DNA from: Saccharopolyspora galaxeae
GTDB lineage: Bacteria > Actinomycetota > Actinomycetes > Mycobacteriales > Pseudonocardiaceae
DNA length: 64,000 bases
Reading direction: 5' to 3'
Assembly (NCBI RefSeq): GCF_016526145.1
Contig: NZ_JADDUE010000006.1
Span: 62,001 to 126,000, forward strand
This document shows positions 46,997 through 56,469 of this stretch, piece after piece. Each line of letters begins with the position of its first letter. Positions within the stretch are counted from its first letter, which is position 1. The translations under genes and the position numbers were made by a program. Under the pieces are notes generated by a model. That model was not told the origin of the DNA, ran no database searches, and saw nothing but the letters and a program-made list of their open reading frames with translations.

Positions 46997-47067
46997 CGTT
47001 CGAGGGAGGCGTGGTCGGTCCGGCCACGCCTCTTTGCCGTCGAGATCACGTTGCGTGATCTTTCCGG

Positions 47068-47343
47068 GTGACCTGTTCGACAGCTGGTAACGATGCCCGC
47101 CGGGCTCTCGATTCCGTTGGCGTGCGCTTTCACGTTGCTGCGTCGAGGGTTCTGCGTCGCGTCCGGCTGCCCGCCGTGCTGGTCGGCGCGCTGCTGGTGC
47201 TGGCGGTCGTGCTGCTGGTGGGGGTGTCGTTGTTCGTCGATGTCCCGGGGGCGCGGCCGGTTCCGCCGACGGTGGGGATCGGCACGGCGGCCACTCCGAC
47301 GAACCTGGGTCCGGCGATGGTTCCGGCGTTGGGCGGCCGGTGA
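47068..47343 (+). CDS. Possible small single-pass membrane protein upstream of tig
   Basis: A 91-residue open frame. Its middle has one clear membrane helix (LPAVLVGALLVLAVVLLVGVSLFV, about residues 34-57) preceded by Arg residues, then a Pro-rich external tail. Codon third positions are strongly G/C from residue 30 onward, as in real genes here, but weaker before it, so the true start may be the GTG at 47122. No homologue recognised. Confidence 0.5.
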   Translation: MTCSTAGNDARRALDSVGVRFHVAASRVLRRVRLPAVLVGALLVLAVVLLVGVSLFVDVPGARPVPPTVGIGTAATPTNLGPAMVPALGGR

Positions 47344-47528
47344 CCCGGCGTGCGCCGGTTTTCGGGCGGTTCGGCAACCCCCGGCCCGTGCTCGGTCGCC
47401 GCGGGCAATAGACTCGGAGGTCAGCCCGGCGTGGCCGGAGCGTGCCCAGTCCCGGGCGGTGCTGCTGTCCTGGGCGTCGCTCGAGGCGTTCCGCCGGGGT
47501 CCGAAGCACGTTCGCACTAGGAGACCAC

Positions 47529-48962
47529 GTGAAGAGCACCGTCGAGCACCTGAGCCCGACGCGCGTACGGATCAACGTCGAGGTGCCGTTCGACGAGCTC
47601 AAGCCGAACTTCGACCGCGCGTACAAGCAGTTGGCGAACCAGGTCCGGATTCCGGGCTTCCGTCCGGGCAAGGCACCGGCCCGGGTGCTGGAGAGCAGGG
47701 TGGGCCGCGCGCCCGTGCTCGACGAGGTCGTCAACGAGGCGGTCCCGGAGAAGTACCTGGAGGCCGTGAACGGCAGCGAGGTGCGCACCCTCGGCCGTCC
47801 GGAGATCGAGGTCACCAAGATCGAGGACGGCGAGCAGGTCGCGTTCACCGCCGAGGTCGACGTGCGCCCGGAGATCACCGTGCCCGCTTTCGGCGAGCTG
47901 TCGGTGACCGTGGACGACGTCGAGGCGTCCGAGGACGAGGTGCAGCAGCAGCTCGATGAGCTGCGCGCCCGCTTCGGCACGTTGACCGGCGTGGAGCGTC
48001 CGGCGCAGCAGGGCGACTTCGTCAGCATCGACCTCTCGGCCACCGTCGACGGCGAAGAGGTCGAGGACGCGCGCACCAGCGGGCTGTCCTACGAGATCGG
48101 TTCCGGCCAGCTCATCGACGGCATCGACGACGCGCTGATCGGCGCGTCCGATGGCGACACGAACACTTTCACCAGCCACCTGCTGGCGGGCGAGTACGCG
48201 GGCAAGGACGCCGAGGTGACGGTCACGCTGAACTCCGTCAAGGAGCGGCACCTGCCGGAGGCCGACGACGAGTTCGCGCAGATGGCCAGCGAGTTCGACA
48301 CCGCGGACGAGCTGATGGCCGACCTGCGCGAGCGGGCGGCCCGGATGAAGCGGATGCAACAGGGGATGCAGGCCAGGGACAAGGTCCTGGACGCGCTGCT
48401 GGAGACCGTGGAGGTGCCGCTGCCGGAGAACCTCGTCAACTCCGAGGTCGAGGCCCGCGAGCACGACGCGGTGCACCCGTTCGACCACGACGAGGAGAAG
48501 TTCGGCGAGTGGCTGGCGCAGCAGGGCCAGACCCGCGAGCAGTTCGACGCCGAGACCCGGCAGGAAGCCGAGAAGGCGGTCCGCACCCAGCTGGTGCTGG
48601 ACACGATCGCCGATGCCGAGGACGTGTCGGTTTCGGACAACGAGCTGACCGAGCGGATCATCTACCAGGCGCAGCGGTTCGGCGTGAGCCCGGACCAGTA
48701 CGTGCAGCAGGCCCAGCAGTCCGGCCAGCTCGGCGCGATCTACGCCGACGTGCGGCGCAGCAAGGCGCTGTTCTCGGTGGTCCGGCAGGCGACCGTGCGC
48801 GACGAGTCCGGCGGGTCGCTGGATCTGGACGAGTTGTTCGGATCGGAGACCGACGAGTCGGGCCAGCCCGAGGTCGTGCCGGGTGAGGCCGAGCAGAAGT
48901 CGGCCGACGCGGAGGGCGACGGCGAGAACGCGGAGTCCACTGCGGGCGCGAAGTCCGAGTGA
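47529..48962 (+). CDS. tig: Trigger factor, ribosome-associated chaperone
   Basis: A 477-residue ribosome-bound chaperone and prolyl isomerase. The ribosome-docking signature GFRPGKAPARVLE is at residues 44-56. The FKBP-like domain spans about 150-240 (GDFVSIDLSATVDGEEV, YEIGSGQLIDGIDDALIG), and the C-terminal helical cradle 245-430. The acidic, disordered tail from about 435 on is longer than usual. GTG 47529 starts MKSTVEHLSPTRVRI, which fits the family; upstream in-frame codons do not. It stands first in the tig-clpP1-clpP2-clpX block. Confidence 0.97.
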   Translation: MKSTVEHLSPTRVRINVEVPFDELKPNFDRAYKQLANQVRIPGFRPGKAPARVLESRVGRAPVLDEVVNEAVPEKYLEAVNGSEVRTLGRPEIEVTKIEDGEQVAFTAEVDVRPEITVPAFGELSVTVDDVEASEDEVQQQLDELRARFGTLTGVERPAQQGDFVSIDLSATVDGEEVEDARTSGLSYEIGSGQLIDGIDDALIGASDGDTNTFTSHLLAGEYAGKDAEVTVTLNSVKERHLPEADDEFAQMASEFDTADELMADLRERAARMKRMQQGMQARDKVLDALLETVEVPLPENLVNSEVEAREHDAVHPFDHDEEKFGEWLAQQGQTREQFDAETRQEAEKAVRTQLVLDTIADAEDVSVSDNELTERIIYQAQRFGVSPDQYVQQAQQSGQLGAIYADVRRSKALFSVVRQATVRDESGGSLDLDELFGSETDESGQPEVVPGEAEQKSADAEGDGENAESTAGAKSE

Positions 48963-48981
48963 GCCTTTTCCGGCACGGCGA

Positions 48982-48998
48982 TTTCGCTGTGCGCGAAA
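48982..48998. promoter_or_regulatory. Candidate ClgR operator upstream of clpP1
   Basis: A perfect inverted repeat TTTCGC-TGTGC-GCGAAA (6-5-6) matches the CGC-N5-GCG core described for ClgR, the activator of clp genes in actinobacteria. It lies 19 bases past the tig stop and about 200 bases before the clpP1 start. Confidence 0.6.
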
Positions 48999-49037
48999 GG
49001 AATCCGCGCTTCGTCATGGCGGAACACAAGCTCTGAG

Positions 49038-49079
49038 CGAACGTGGGCGGTACCGGGAAGCTGGTGCCGCCCACGTTCG
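49038..49079 (+). terminator. Strong hairpin between tig and clpP1
   Basis: A 17-bp stem (CGAACGTGGGCGGTACC / GGTGCCGCCCACGTTCG, one G-T pair) with an 8-base loop and no long T-run. It is most simply the tig terminator, but lies downstream of the ClgR-like site, so it could also be a structured 5' end of the clpP1 transcript. Confidence 0.75.
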
Positions 49080-49200
49080 TTAGGGTCGGTCGTAAGCGGA
49101 TCACCGGTAACCGAAAAGTACGGCGTCCCTGGGATTCGGCGGCCGAAAGCCCGCCCGGTCCATTGTGGAAGCCCCTCATCGTGGAAGAAGGCAGGGAGAC

Positions 49201-49821
49201 GTGACGCAGCACCTGACTGTTCCGGCGTCGTCGGACTCGACGCCGCACATGCGGTCGACGAACGGGCTCTCGCTCAACGACTCGGTTTACGAGCGGTTGC
49301 TGCGGGAGCGGATCATCGTCCTGGGCTCCCAGGTCGAGGATTCCATCGCCAACCAGATCTGCTCGCAGCTCGTCCTGCTGGCGGCCGAGGACGCGGAGCG
49401 GGACATCTCGCTCTACATCAACTCGCCGGGTGGCTCGGTCACCGCCGGGATGGCGATCTACGACACGATGCAGTTGATCAAGCCCGATGTGGCGACGGTG
49501 GCGATGGGCTTCGCCGCGTCGATGGGCCAGTTCCTGCTCTCCGCGGGCGCCACCGGCAAGCGCTTCGCGCTGCCGCACTCGCGGATCATGATGCACCAGC
49601 CTTCGGCGGGCCTCGGTGGCACGGCTTCGGACATCGCGATCCAGGCCGACGTGTTCACCAAGCACAAGCGGGAGATGGCGGAGCTGATCGCGCACCACAC
49701 CGGTCAGGACGTGGAGCGGATCATCGCCGATTCCGACCGGGACCGTTGGTTCACCGCCGACGAGGCGCGCGACTACGGGTTCGTGGACCACATCGCCACC
49801 GCCGCCAACCTGCCGAGCTGA
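49201..49821 (+). CDS. clpP1: ATP-dependent Clp protease proteolytic subunit ClpP1
   Basis: A 206-residue serine protease subunit. Catalytic Ser is in [15 protein letters not shown] and His in [14 protein letters not shown], with [19 protein letters not shown] forming the handle/oxyanion region. With ClpP2 it forms the mixed tetradecamer typical of actinobacteria, fed by ClpX or ClpC1. The GTG at 49201 has GGGAG 4-5 bases upstream. clpP2 follows after 34 bases. A candidate ClgR operator lies upstream. Confidence 0.96.
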   Translation: MTQHLTVPASSDSTPHMRSTNGLSLNDSVYERLLRERIIVLGSQVEDSIANQICSQLVLLAAEDAERDISLYINSPGGSVTAGMAIYDTMQLIKPDVATVAMGFAASMGQFLLSAGATGKRFALPHSRIMMHQPSAGLGGTASDIAIQADVFTKHKREMAELIAHHTGQDVERIIADSDRDRWFTADEARDYGFVDHIATAANLPS

Positions 49822-49855
49822 CCCGCGAACCCACAGCAACGAGGAGTCACCCGTC

Positions 49856-50485
49856 GTGAGCTCATTCCAGCTTCCGCAGTCCCGGTACGTGCTGCCTTCG
49901 TTCGTGGAGCGCACCGCGTACGGGGTGAAGGAGTCGAATCCGTACAACAAGCTGTTCGAGGAACGGATCGTGTTCCTCGGCGTCCAGGTCGACGACGCTT
50001 CGGCCAACGACGTGATGGCGCAGCTGCTGTACCTGGAGTCGGACGACCCGGACCGGCAGATCGACATCTACATCAACTCGCCGGGCGGTTCGTTCACCGC
50101 GTTGATGGCGATCTACGACACGATGCAGTACGTCCGCCCCAACATCCGCACGGTGTGCCTGGGGCAGGCCGCTTCGGCGGCGGCGGTGCTGCTGGCGGCG
50201 GGCACCAAGGGCCAGCGCCTGGCGCTGCCGAACGCCCGCATGCTGATCCACCAGCCTTCCACCGAGGGCATCTACGGCCAGGTCTCGGACTTGGAGATCC
50301 AGGCCAACGAGGTGCAGCGGATGCGGGACCTGATGGAGTCGACGCTGGCCACGCACACCGGCAACTCCAAGGAGCAGATCCGCCAGGACGTGGAGCGGGA
50401 CAAGATCCTGACCGCGGACCAGGCCCAGCAGTACGGGCTGATCGACGAGATCATGCCGTACCGCAAGCTGGCCGGCCAGTCCTGA
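49856..50485 (+). CDS. clpP2: ATP-dependent Clp protease proteolytic subunit ClpP2
   Basis: A 209-residue partner of ClpP1. Catalytic Ser is in CLGQAASAAAVLLAAG and His in ARMLIHQPSTEGIYGQ, with [19 protein letters not shown]. The N-terminal SRYVLPSFVERTAYGVKESNPYNKLFEER and the IYGQVSDLEIQANE segment are typical of ClpP2, the ring that docks ClpX. GAGGAG lies 10 bases before the GTG start. Same operon as clpP1. Confidence 0.96.
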   Translation: MSSFQLPQSRYVLPSFVERTAYGVKESNPYNKLFEERIVFLGVQVDDASANDVMAQLLYLESDDPDRQIDIYINSPGGSFTALMAIYDTMQYVRPNIRTVCLGQAASAAAVLLAAGTKGQRLALPNARMLIHQPSTEGIYGQVSDLEIQANEVQRMRDLMESTLATHTGNSKEQIRQDVERDKILTADQAQQYGLIDEIMPYRKLAGQS

Positions 50486-50788
50486 ATCGCCGCGTGGACC
50501 GCGGCCCGTCCGGGTTCTTCCGGGGCGGGCCGCGATCTTCCGGGCGGCGGTGCGCGGCGGAGTTGCGACGCCGCGCGAACGGTGGTCGCGGGGACGTTCC
50601 GCGGGGTGGGATGCTTCGCCGGGCCGTTCGCGACACGCCCGGCACGTGCGGTCCCACCCGCCTCGCCCGGCGGGTGGCGGACACTGTGAGTCTCCCCGAA
50701 GGCGGGGAGCGGCAGGTACCGTCGAAACGAGCACATACGGTCAGGCACGTCACCGGACGGCGTGCCGGAGGGGACGGGGTCAGCGGTC
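50486..50788 (+). other. Intergenic region clpP2-clpX with hairpins
   Basis: About 300 bases with no supported gene. Two hairpins are visible: CCACCCGCC/GGCGGGTGG (50654-50677, 9-bp stem), probably the clpP2 terminator, and CTCCCC/GGGGAG (50692-50709). The clpX promoter must lie after them or overlap them. Confidence 0.5.
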
Positions 50789-52069
50789 ATGGCACGTATC
50801 GGTGACGGCGGCGACCTGCTGAAGTGCTCCTTCTGCGGGAAGAGCCAGAAGCAGGTGAAGAAACTCATCGCCGGCCCCGGCGTGTACATCTGCGATGAGT
50901 GCATCGATCTCTGCAACGAGATCATCGAAGAGGAGCTGGCCGAGGCCGGCGAGGTCAAGCTCGACGAGCTGCCGAAGCCGACGGAGATCCACGAGTTCCT
51001 GGACCAGTACGTCATCGGGCAGGACGCGGCGAAGCGGAACCTCTCGGTCGCGGTCTACAACCACTACAAGCGCATCCAGGCTGGGGAGCGCACCCGGGAC
51101 AGCCGCGAGGAGAACGTCGAACTCGCGAAGTCGAACATCCTGATGCTCGGCCCGACCGGCTGCGGCAAGACCTACCTGGCGCAGACGCTGGCGAAGATGC
51201 TCAACGTGCCGTTCGCCATCGCCGACGCGACCGCGCTGACCGAGGCGGGCTACGTCGGCGAAGACGTCGAGAACATCCTGCTGAAGCTGATCCAAGCCGC
51301 CGATTACGACGTCAAGCGCGCCGAGACCGGCATCATCTACATCGACGAGGTAGACAAGATCGCGCGCAAGAGCGAGAACCCGTCGATCACCCGCGACGTC
51401 TCCGGTGAGGGCGTGCAGCAGGCGCTGCTGAAGATCCTGGAGGGCACCACCGCGAGCGTGCCGCCGCAGGGCGGCCGCAAGCACCCGCACCAGGAGTTCA
51501 TCCAGATCGACACCACGAACGTGCTGTTCATCGTGGCCGGCGCGTTCGCGGGCCTGGACCAGATCGTCGAGGAGCGGGTCGGCAAGGCCAGCGTCGGCTT
51601 CGGTGCGCAGCTGCGGTCGAAGACCGAGATCGACGCGACCGACCACTTCGCCGATGTGCTGCCCGAAGACCTCATCAAGTTCGGCCTGATCCCGGAGTTC
51701 ATCGGCAGGCTGCCCACCGTGGCCAGCGTGACGAACCTGGACAAGCCGTCGCTGGTGCAGATCCTCACCGAACCCCGCAACGCGCTGATCAAGCAGTACA
51801 AGCGGCTGTTCGAGATGGACAACGTCGAGCTGGAGTTCACCAGGTCGGGGTTGGAGGCCATCGCGGATCAGGCGATCCTGCGCGGCACCGGTGCCCGCGG
51901 CCTGCGGGCGATCCTGGAAGAGGTGCTGCTGCCGGTGATGTACGACATCCCGAGCCGTTCCGACGTGGCCAAGGTCGTGATCACTGAGCAGACGGTGCGG
52001 GAGAACGTCAATCCGACGATCGTCGCCCGGCAGAACACCCGCCGCGAGCGCCGCGAGAAGTCGGCCTGA
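50789..52069 (+). CDS. clpX: ATP-dependent Clp protease ATP-binding subunit ClpX
   Basis: A 426-residue AAA+ unfoldase. An N-terminal zinc-binding domain (Cys13-x2-Cys16 ... ICDEC) selects substrates. Walker [13 protein letters not shown] is near residue 119, Walker [11 protein letters not shown], the pore loop [11 protein letters not shown], and the IGF-type loop region (IGL/IGF contact with ClpP) follows in the middle. The sensor-2 [12 protein letters not shown] is near the C-terminus. It delivers unfolded proteins to ClpP2. ATG 50789 precedes [19 protein letters not shown], as in all actinobacterial ClpX. Confidence 0.97.
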   Translation: MARIGDGGDLLKCSFCGKSQKQVKKLIAGPGVYICDECIDLCNEIIEEELAEAGEVKLDELPKPTEIHEFLDQYVIGQDAAKRNLSVAVYNHYKRIQAGERTRDSREENVELAKSNILMLGPTGCGKTYLAQTLAKMLNVPFAIADATALTEAGYVGEDVENILLKLIQAADYDVKRAETGIIYIDEVDKIARKSENPSITRDVSGEGVQQALLKILEGTTASVPPQGGRKHPHQEFIQIDTTNVLFIVAGAFAGLDQIVEERVGKASVGFGAQLRSKTEIDATDHFADVLPEDLIKFGLIPEFIGRLPTVASVTNLDKPSLVQILTEPRNALIKQYKRLFEMDNVELEFTRSGLEAIADQAILRGTGARGLRAILEEVLLPVMYDIPSRSDVAKVVITEQTVRENVNPTIVARQNTRRERREKSA

Positions 52070-52122
52070 TCGGCTGCCCGGTCCTGCCGAAGAACCTCTT
52101 CGAACCTCGGTTTCGCGCCGCC

Positions 52123-52153
52123 CGATGCGCACCGCCGCGCGCGGTGCGCATCG
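52123..52153. terminator. Bidirectional terminator between clpX and the esterase
   Basis: Perfect 13-bp stem CGATGCGCACCGC / GCGGTGCGCATCG with a 5-base loop between convergent genes; the right arm abuts the esterase stop codon. Confidence 0.85.
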
Positions 52154-53041
52154 TCAGCTCTTGCGGCGCCGCGGCACGTAGCCGCCGATGAAGTCGACGA
52201 CCTCCGGCAGCGCTTTGCGGTAGTAGCGGCTGTTGTGCCCGCCGGGCGAGGTCGAGGCCACCTCCGGGTCGGCGCGGGCGATGAACCGGCGGGTGCCTTT
52301 GATGAACCGGTCGCGGGTGCCGCACCACACGCCCAGCGGAACGTCCTCGAGCGCGTCGAGGTGGCGCATGGGGTCGATGGAGGCCCAGTCCTGCTCGTCG
52401 GCGAAGGCCCGTCGCCGCGCCATCTCCGGCCAGTTGGTGATCAGTGCCGGGGACACGATCGCCGTCGCGCGCACCTGGCTGCGCAGCTCGTTGCGGCGGC
52501 GGGTGTAGAGCAGCGCGCCGAACCCGCCCATCGAGATGCCCGCCACCGCGAACGGCTGGCCGTCGGCTCCGCCGAGGCCGCGCTCACCGAGCCAGCGGGG
52601 CACTTCCTCCAGCAACATCCACATCGGGTCGTCGCCGAAGCGCTGGTGCCAGTAGCTGTTCCCGCCGCCGTCGACGGCCAGGAACGCGAATGGCGGCACG
52701 GCGCCGCTGGCAACCGCGGAGGTGAGCCAGCTGGGCACGCCACCGGCGGATTTGCGGGCGTCGCCGTACCGCCCGTGCAGCAGCAGGCACACCGGCAGCC
52801 CCTCGCGGTGCACGCCGTCCGGGAACATCGTCACCAGGTCGACCTCGCGGTTGCGCGCCTGCGAGTGCACGGTCTCGACCAGCACGTTGTCCTGCTTGGC
52901 CAGCGGGACCGCCGCCGGTTGCACCTCGGTTCCGCCGGAGTCGGCGCTGAGTCCCAGTCCGGCCGCGCCGATCCCGAGCAGGCCGGATGTGAGCATGGTG
53001 CGACGGCTCGGCATCCTGACCGACCGCGGATTCCCGCGCAT
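52154..53041 (-). CDS. Tat-exported esterase/antigen-85-like alpha/beta hydrolase
   Basis: A 295-residue secreted hydrolase. The N-terminus MRGNPRSVRMPSRRTMLTSGLLGIGAAGLGLSA carries a Tat-type twin-Arg and hydrophobic segment. The mature part has LLLHGRYGDARKSAGG, GISMGGFGALL (nucleophile Ser about 172), WCGTRDRF and the catalytic His in STSPGGHNSRYYR, the layout of esterase D/antigen-85-like enzymes. Substrate unknown. GGAGGTG precedes ATG 53041. Confidence 0.9.
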   Translation of the reverse strand: MRGNPRSVRMPSRRTMLTSGLLGIGAAGLGLSADSGGTEVQPAAVPLAKQDNVLVETVHSQARNREVDLVTMFPDGVHREGLPVCLLLHGRYGDARKSAGGVPSWLTSAVASGAVPPFAFLAVDGGGNSYWHQRFGDDPMWMLLEEVPRWLGERGLGGADGQPFAVAGISMGGFGALLYTRRRNELRSQVRATAIVSPALITNWPEMARRRAFADEQDWASIDPMRHLDALEDVPLGVWCGTRDRFIKGTRRFIARADPEVASTSPGGHNSRYYRKALPEVVDFIGGYVPRRRKS

Positions 53042-53122
53042 GACACCTCCGGCTTCGCCTCGCTCTGAGTGTCCATCGTGCCAATGGCGCGGATCGCTAC
53101 CGATGCGGCCCCGGCGGTGTCC

Positions 53123-53968
53123 TCAGCGGACCGCGGCCGGTTCCGGTGCGGTGACCCGCTCGGCTCCGGTGTAGACGTTCATGGAGCTGCCACGCAGGAA
53201 GCCGACCAGCGTCATGCCCTGCTCGGCGGCCAGCTCGACGGCGAGCGAGGACGGCGCGGAGACCGCGGTGAGCATCGGCACACCCGCCATCGCGGCTTTC
53301 TGGACCAGCTCGAACGACGCCCGCCCGGAAACCATGAGCACGCTGGCGCCCAACGGCACGCGCCGTTGCAGCAGCGCCCAGCCGAGCACTTTGTCGACGG
53401 CGTTGTGCCTGCCCACGTCCTCCCGGCACACCAGGAGTTCGCCGTGCGCGTCGAAAAGGGCGGCGCCGTGCAATCCGCCGGTGCTGTCGAAGACCTGCTG
53501 CGCCGCGCGCAGCCGCTCCGGCAGTTCCGCGAGGGTTTCCGGACTGATCCGCAGCGGATCCTCGGCGGGTGAGTACCGGGTGCTCAGCCGGACCGAGTCG
53601 AGCGCGGCCTTGCCGCACACGCCGCAGGACGAGGTGGTGTAGAAGTTCCGCTCCACCGAGGTGTCCGGCGGGCTCACGCCGGGCGAGAGGCGGACGTCGA
53701 GCACGTTGTAGGTGTTGCGCCCGTCCGGACCGGGACTGTCGCAGTAGCGGGCGCTGTGCACGTCGTCCATGCCGCCGATGACGCTTTCGGTGAGCAGGAA
53801 GCCGTGCGCCAGCTCGACGTCGTTGCCGGGGGTGCGCATGGTGACCGTGAGCGCTCGGCCGTCGATCCGGATCTCCAGGGGTTCTTCGGCTGCGAGGGTG
53901 TCGGGCCGGGTGCGGGCGCCCTGCTCGGTGATCCGCAGCACGGGCCGCCGTACCGTGACACGTCCCAT
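53123..53968 (-). CDS. fdhD: Formate dehydrogenase accessory sulfurtransferase FdhD
   Basis: A 281-residue protein that transfers sulfur from a cysteine desulfurase to the molybdenum cofactor of formate-dehydrogenase-type enzymes. The catalytic CxxC is in [15 protein letters not shown] (about residues 116-119). [37 protein letters not shown] and [15 protein letters not shown] are strongly conserved family motifs. The likely client is the FdhF-like enzyme at 58326-60647. No operon partner adjacent. Confidence 0.95.
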   Translation of the reverse strand: MGRVTVRRPVLRITEQGARTRPDTLAAEEPLEIRIDGRALTVTMRTPGNDVELAHGFLLTESVIGGMDDVHSARYCDSPGPDGRNTYNVLDVRLSPGVSPPDTSVERNFYTTSSCGVCGKAALDSVRLSTRYSPAEDPLRISPETLAELPERLRAAQQVFDSTGGLHGAALFDAHGELLVCREDVGRHNAVDKVLGWALLQRRVPLGASVLMVSGRASFELVQKAAMAGVPMLTAVSAPSSLAVELAAEQGMTLVGFLRGSSMNVYTGAERVTAPEPAAVR

Positions 53969-54180
53969 TGACGACCTCCTGCTCGTGCGACGCCGTTCCC
54001 GGCGATTCGACCGTCTCCTATGGTCGCAGGCCCGCGGGTGTGATCGCGCTGCTCGGGTCGCGGTCTCGCGCGCTGGTCCGTTCGGGCGTGCGGGCGGAGA
54101 AATGTGGTCGAAGCCGTGCTGTTCCGTCGTGGTTGATCGCTAGTGTTCGCTCGTAAGGCCCCAGCGAGCAAGGACCCGAC

Positions 54181-54783
54181 ATGCCCGAGAGCACCGCAAC
54201 CGCCCGGCAGAACCTCCGATTCGTCGAGTCGGAGGCGCCGATCCGCGAGCCCGTCACCAAGTTCGGCGGCCAGCCCGTGTGGCTGGACGCGCCTGCCTGG
54301 CCGCTTTCGGCCAGCCAGGGGCGCCCGATGCGCTTCCTCGGGCAGATCCGGTTGCCGGGCGAGCAGGTGCGGCTGGCCTACCTGTTCCTGACCGAGGACT
54401 TCAGCGACGATCCGGACGACTTCGTCGACAACACCTTCGAGCCGGAGGGCGGGGAGAACGCGTTGTTCGCCCAGCCCGGCGAACCCGCGGACTTCTACCA
54501 GGTGGCGGGCATCGCGAAGGGGCCGACGTTCGGGCCGGACCACGCGGTGGAACTGACTCCGTTCGACGGCGAGACCTCGGTGGACGACTTCGCGAGCCGG
54601 CTGTTCGGCGAGCCGCGGTGGTTGCAGGACGAGGAAGCGCCCGACGGGCCGTTCCGCTTCCTGCTGCAGCTCGACAGCGCCGACGACCTGCCGTTCGAGG
54701 TGAACTTCGGCGATGCGGGCGTGGGGTACGGGTTCCTCGACGAGGGCAGTGGGCAGGGGCGGTTCCTCTGGCAGTGCGGCTGA
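54181..54783 (+). CDS. DUF1963 (YwqG-like) protein
   Basis: A 200-residue protein with DUF1963 features: TKFGGQPVWLDAPAWPLSASQGRPMRFLGQIRLPG (G-G-x-P near residue 30, Pro-x-W...), YLFLTEDFSD, and the terminal VNFGDAGVGYGFLDEG...FLWQCG. Function of the family is unknown. No signal peptide. The stop codon begins a tandem DNA repeat (GCTGAGGAGGGGCG-like, three copies to about 54820). Confidence 0.78.
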   Translation: MPESTATARQNLRFVESEAPIREPVTKFGGQPVWLDAPAWPLSASQGRPMRFLGQIRLPGEQVRLAYLFLTEDFSDDPDDFVDNTFEPEGGENALFAQPGEPADFYQVAGIAKGPTFGPDHAVELTPFDGETSVDDFASRLFGEPRWLQDEEAPDGPFRFLLQLDSADDLPFEVNFGDAGVGYGFLDEGSGQGRFLWQCG

Positions 54784-54849
54784 GGAGGGGCGGGCTGAGG
54801 AGGGGCGGCTGAGGAGGTCCGGCAGTGCTCGACGCAGGCCGCATGAAGG

Positions 54850-56469
54850 TCACTGCTCGAGCAGCCGCCCTTCGGCCAGCCGCAGCCACCGATCGGCGCC
54901 GATCTCGGCGAGGAACCGTTCGTCGTGGCTGACCACCACGAACGCCCCTCGGTAGGCGTTCAGCGCGCTTTCCATCCGGCGCACACCGGCCAGGTCGAGG
55001 TTGTTGGTCGGCTCGTCCAGCAAGAGCAGCTGCGGCGCCGGTTCGGCGCTGAGCACGCACGCCAATGTCGCGCGCAGCCGCTCACCACCGGACAGAGCCC
55101 GCACCGGCAGGTGAATCCGGGAGCCCTGGAACAGGAACCGGGCCAGCAGGTGGATGCGCTGCTGCTCGAGCATCGCTGGCGCGAAGGCGGCCAGGTTCTG
55201 CGCCACGGTGCGGTCGACGTCCAGCAGCTCCAGCTTCTGCGACAGGTGAGCGATGCGTCCGTCCACCCGTTTGGTGGCGCCGGCGTCCGGTTCCACCTCG
55301 CCGCTGATCACGTGCAGCAACGTGGACTTGCCCGCACCGTTCGGGCCGGTGAGGGCGATCCGTTCGGGTCCGCGGATCGCCAGGTCCAGGCCCTCGCCCG
55401 TGAACAGCTCGCGCCCGTCCCGCCGAACCCGCAGGCGTTCTCCGAGGAACACGGTGCGACCGGCGGGGACGTTTGTGTCCGGCAGGTCGACCGCGATCTG
55501 CTGCTCTTCGCGCAAGCCGCGCTCGGCCTCGTCGAGCTTGGCCCGCGCAGCGTCGAGGCGGGCGGCGTGCACGTCGTCGGCTTTGCCCGCCGACTCCTGG
55601 GCGCGCCGCTTCATGGCGCCCGCGACGATCTTGGGCAGGCCCGCGTCGGCGACGTTGCGGGCAGCGCTCCCGGCGCGTCGCGCGGCGCGTTCGCGGGCCT
55701 GCTGCATCTCCCGCTTCTCCCGTTTGACCTGCTGCTCGGCGCTGCGGACGTGCTTTTCGGCGGCCTGCTGCTCTACGTGCAGCGCCTGCTCGTAGTCGGT
55801 GAAGTTGCCGCCGTGGGTGCGCATCTCGCCGCTTTCGAGCTCGGCGGTGCGGTCCATCCGGTCCAGCAACGCCCGGTCGTGGCTGACCACCAGCAAGCAG
55901 CCGGTGAAGTCGTCGAGCACGGCGTGCAGCCGGTGCCGCGCGTCGATGTCGAGGTTGTTGGTCGGTTCGTCGAGCAGCAGCACCTCGGGTCGTCGCAGCA
56001 GCTCGGCAGCCAGTCCGAGGGAGATGATCTGACCGCCGCTGAGGGTGTGCAGGCGCCGGTCGAACGCGATGTCCCCGAGGCCGAGGCGATCGAGCTGGGC
56101 GCGAGTGCGTTCCTCGATGTCCCAGTCGGTGCCGATGGTGGCGAAGTGCTCCTCGTCGGCGTCCCCGGACTCGACGGCGGCGAGCGCGCGGAGCACCTCG
56201 GCTATACCCAGCACTTCCGCCACGGTGCGAGCCCCGGGGAACGACAGGTGTTGCGGCAGGTGGCCGAGCGCTCCGCGGACCGACACTGCGCCGCCGCTGG
56301 GGCGCAGCTCTCCCGCGATCAGCTTGAGCAGGGTGCTCTTGCCTGCTCCGTTCGCCGCGACGAGGCCGGTGCGGCCGCCGCCGATGGTGCAGGAGAGGTC
56401 TCGGAAAACGGGGGTGTCGTCCGGCCAGGAGAACGACAGGCCGGAGCAGGTGATGAACGCATCGGACAT
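54850..56469 (-). CDS. ABC-F family ATPase, ribosome-protection-like
   Basis: A 539-residue tandem ABC protein with no membrane helices. Walker A are AANGAGKSTLL and GPNGAGKSTLL, signatures TLSGGQIISLGLA and ALSGGERLRATLA, Walker B VLLLDEPTNNLD twice. A long charged linker with KREKREMQQARERAARRAG lies between (about 240-300), as in ABC-F subgroups of actinobacteria that displace or resist ribosome-targeting antibiotics; this paralogue is distinct from ettA. Resistance is inference only. The ATG at 56469 has GAGGG 8 bases upstream. Confidence 0.9.
   Translation of the reverse strand: MSDAFITCSGLSFSWPDDTPVFRDLSCTIGGGRTGLVAANGAGKSTLLKLIAGELRPSGGAVSVRGALGHLPQHLSFPGARTVAEVLGIAEVLRALAAVESGDADEEHFATIGTDWDIEERTRAQLDRLGLGDIAFDRRLHTLSGGQIISLGLAAELLRRPEVLLLDEPTNNLDIDARHRLHAVLDDFTGCLLVVSHDRALLDRMDRTAELESGEMRTHGGNFTDYEQALHVEQQAAEKHVRSAEQQVKREKREMQQARERAARRAGSAARNVADAGLPKIVAGAMKRRAQESAGKADDVHAARLDAARAKLDEAERGLREEQQIAVDLPDTNVPAGRTVFLGERLRVRRDGRELFTGEGLDLAIRGPERIALTGPNGAGKSTLLHVISGEVEPDAGATKRVDGRIAHLSQKLELLDVDRTVAQNLAAFAPAMLEQQRIHLLARFLFQGSRIHLPVRALSGGERLRATLACVLSAEPAPQLLLLDEPTNNLDLAGVRRMESALNAYRGAFVVVSHDERFLAEIGADRWLRLAEGRLLEQ

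Noticed and set aside
46614-47027. Frames containing GDGNRTRVASLEDWG and GVAGFEPTTPRTQSE
   Set aside because: Artefacts of reading across the tRNA-Gly and tRNA-Pro genes.
47041-47528. A long plus-strand frame (47093-47959) covering the tig start
   Set aside because: It is out of frame with tig, Arg/Gly-rich and domainless.
49016-49036. Six-codon leader peptide between the ClgR-like site and the hairpin
   Set aside because: No well-spaced ribosome site and no codon bias for attenuation; noted only as context for the hairpin.
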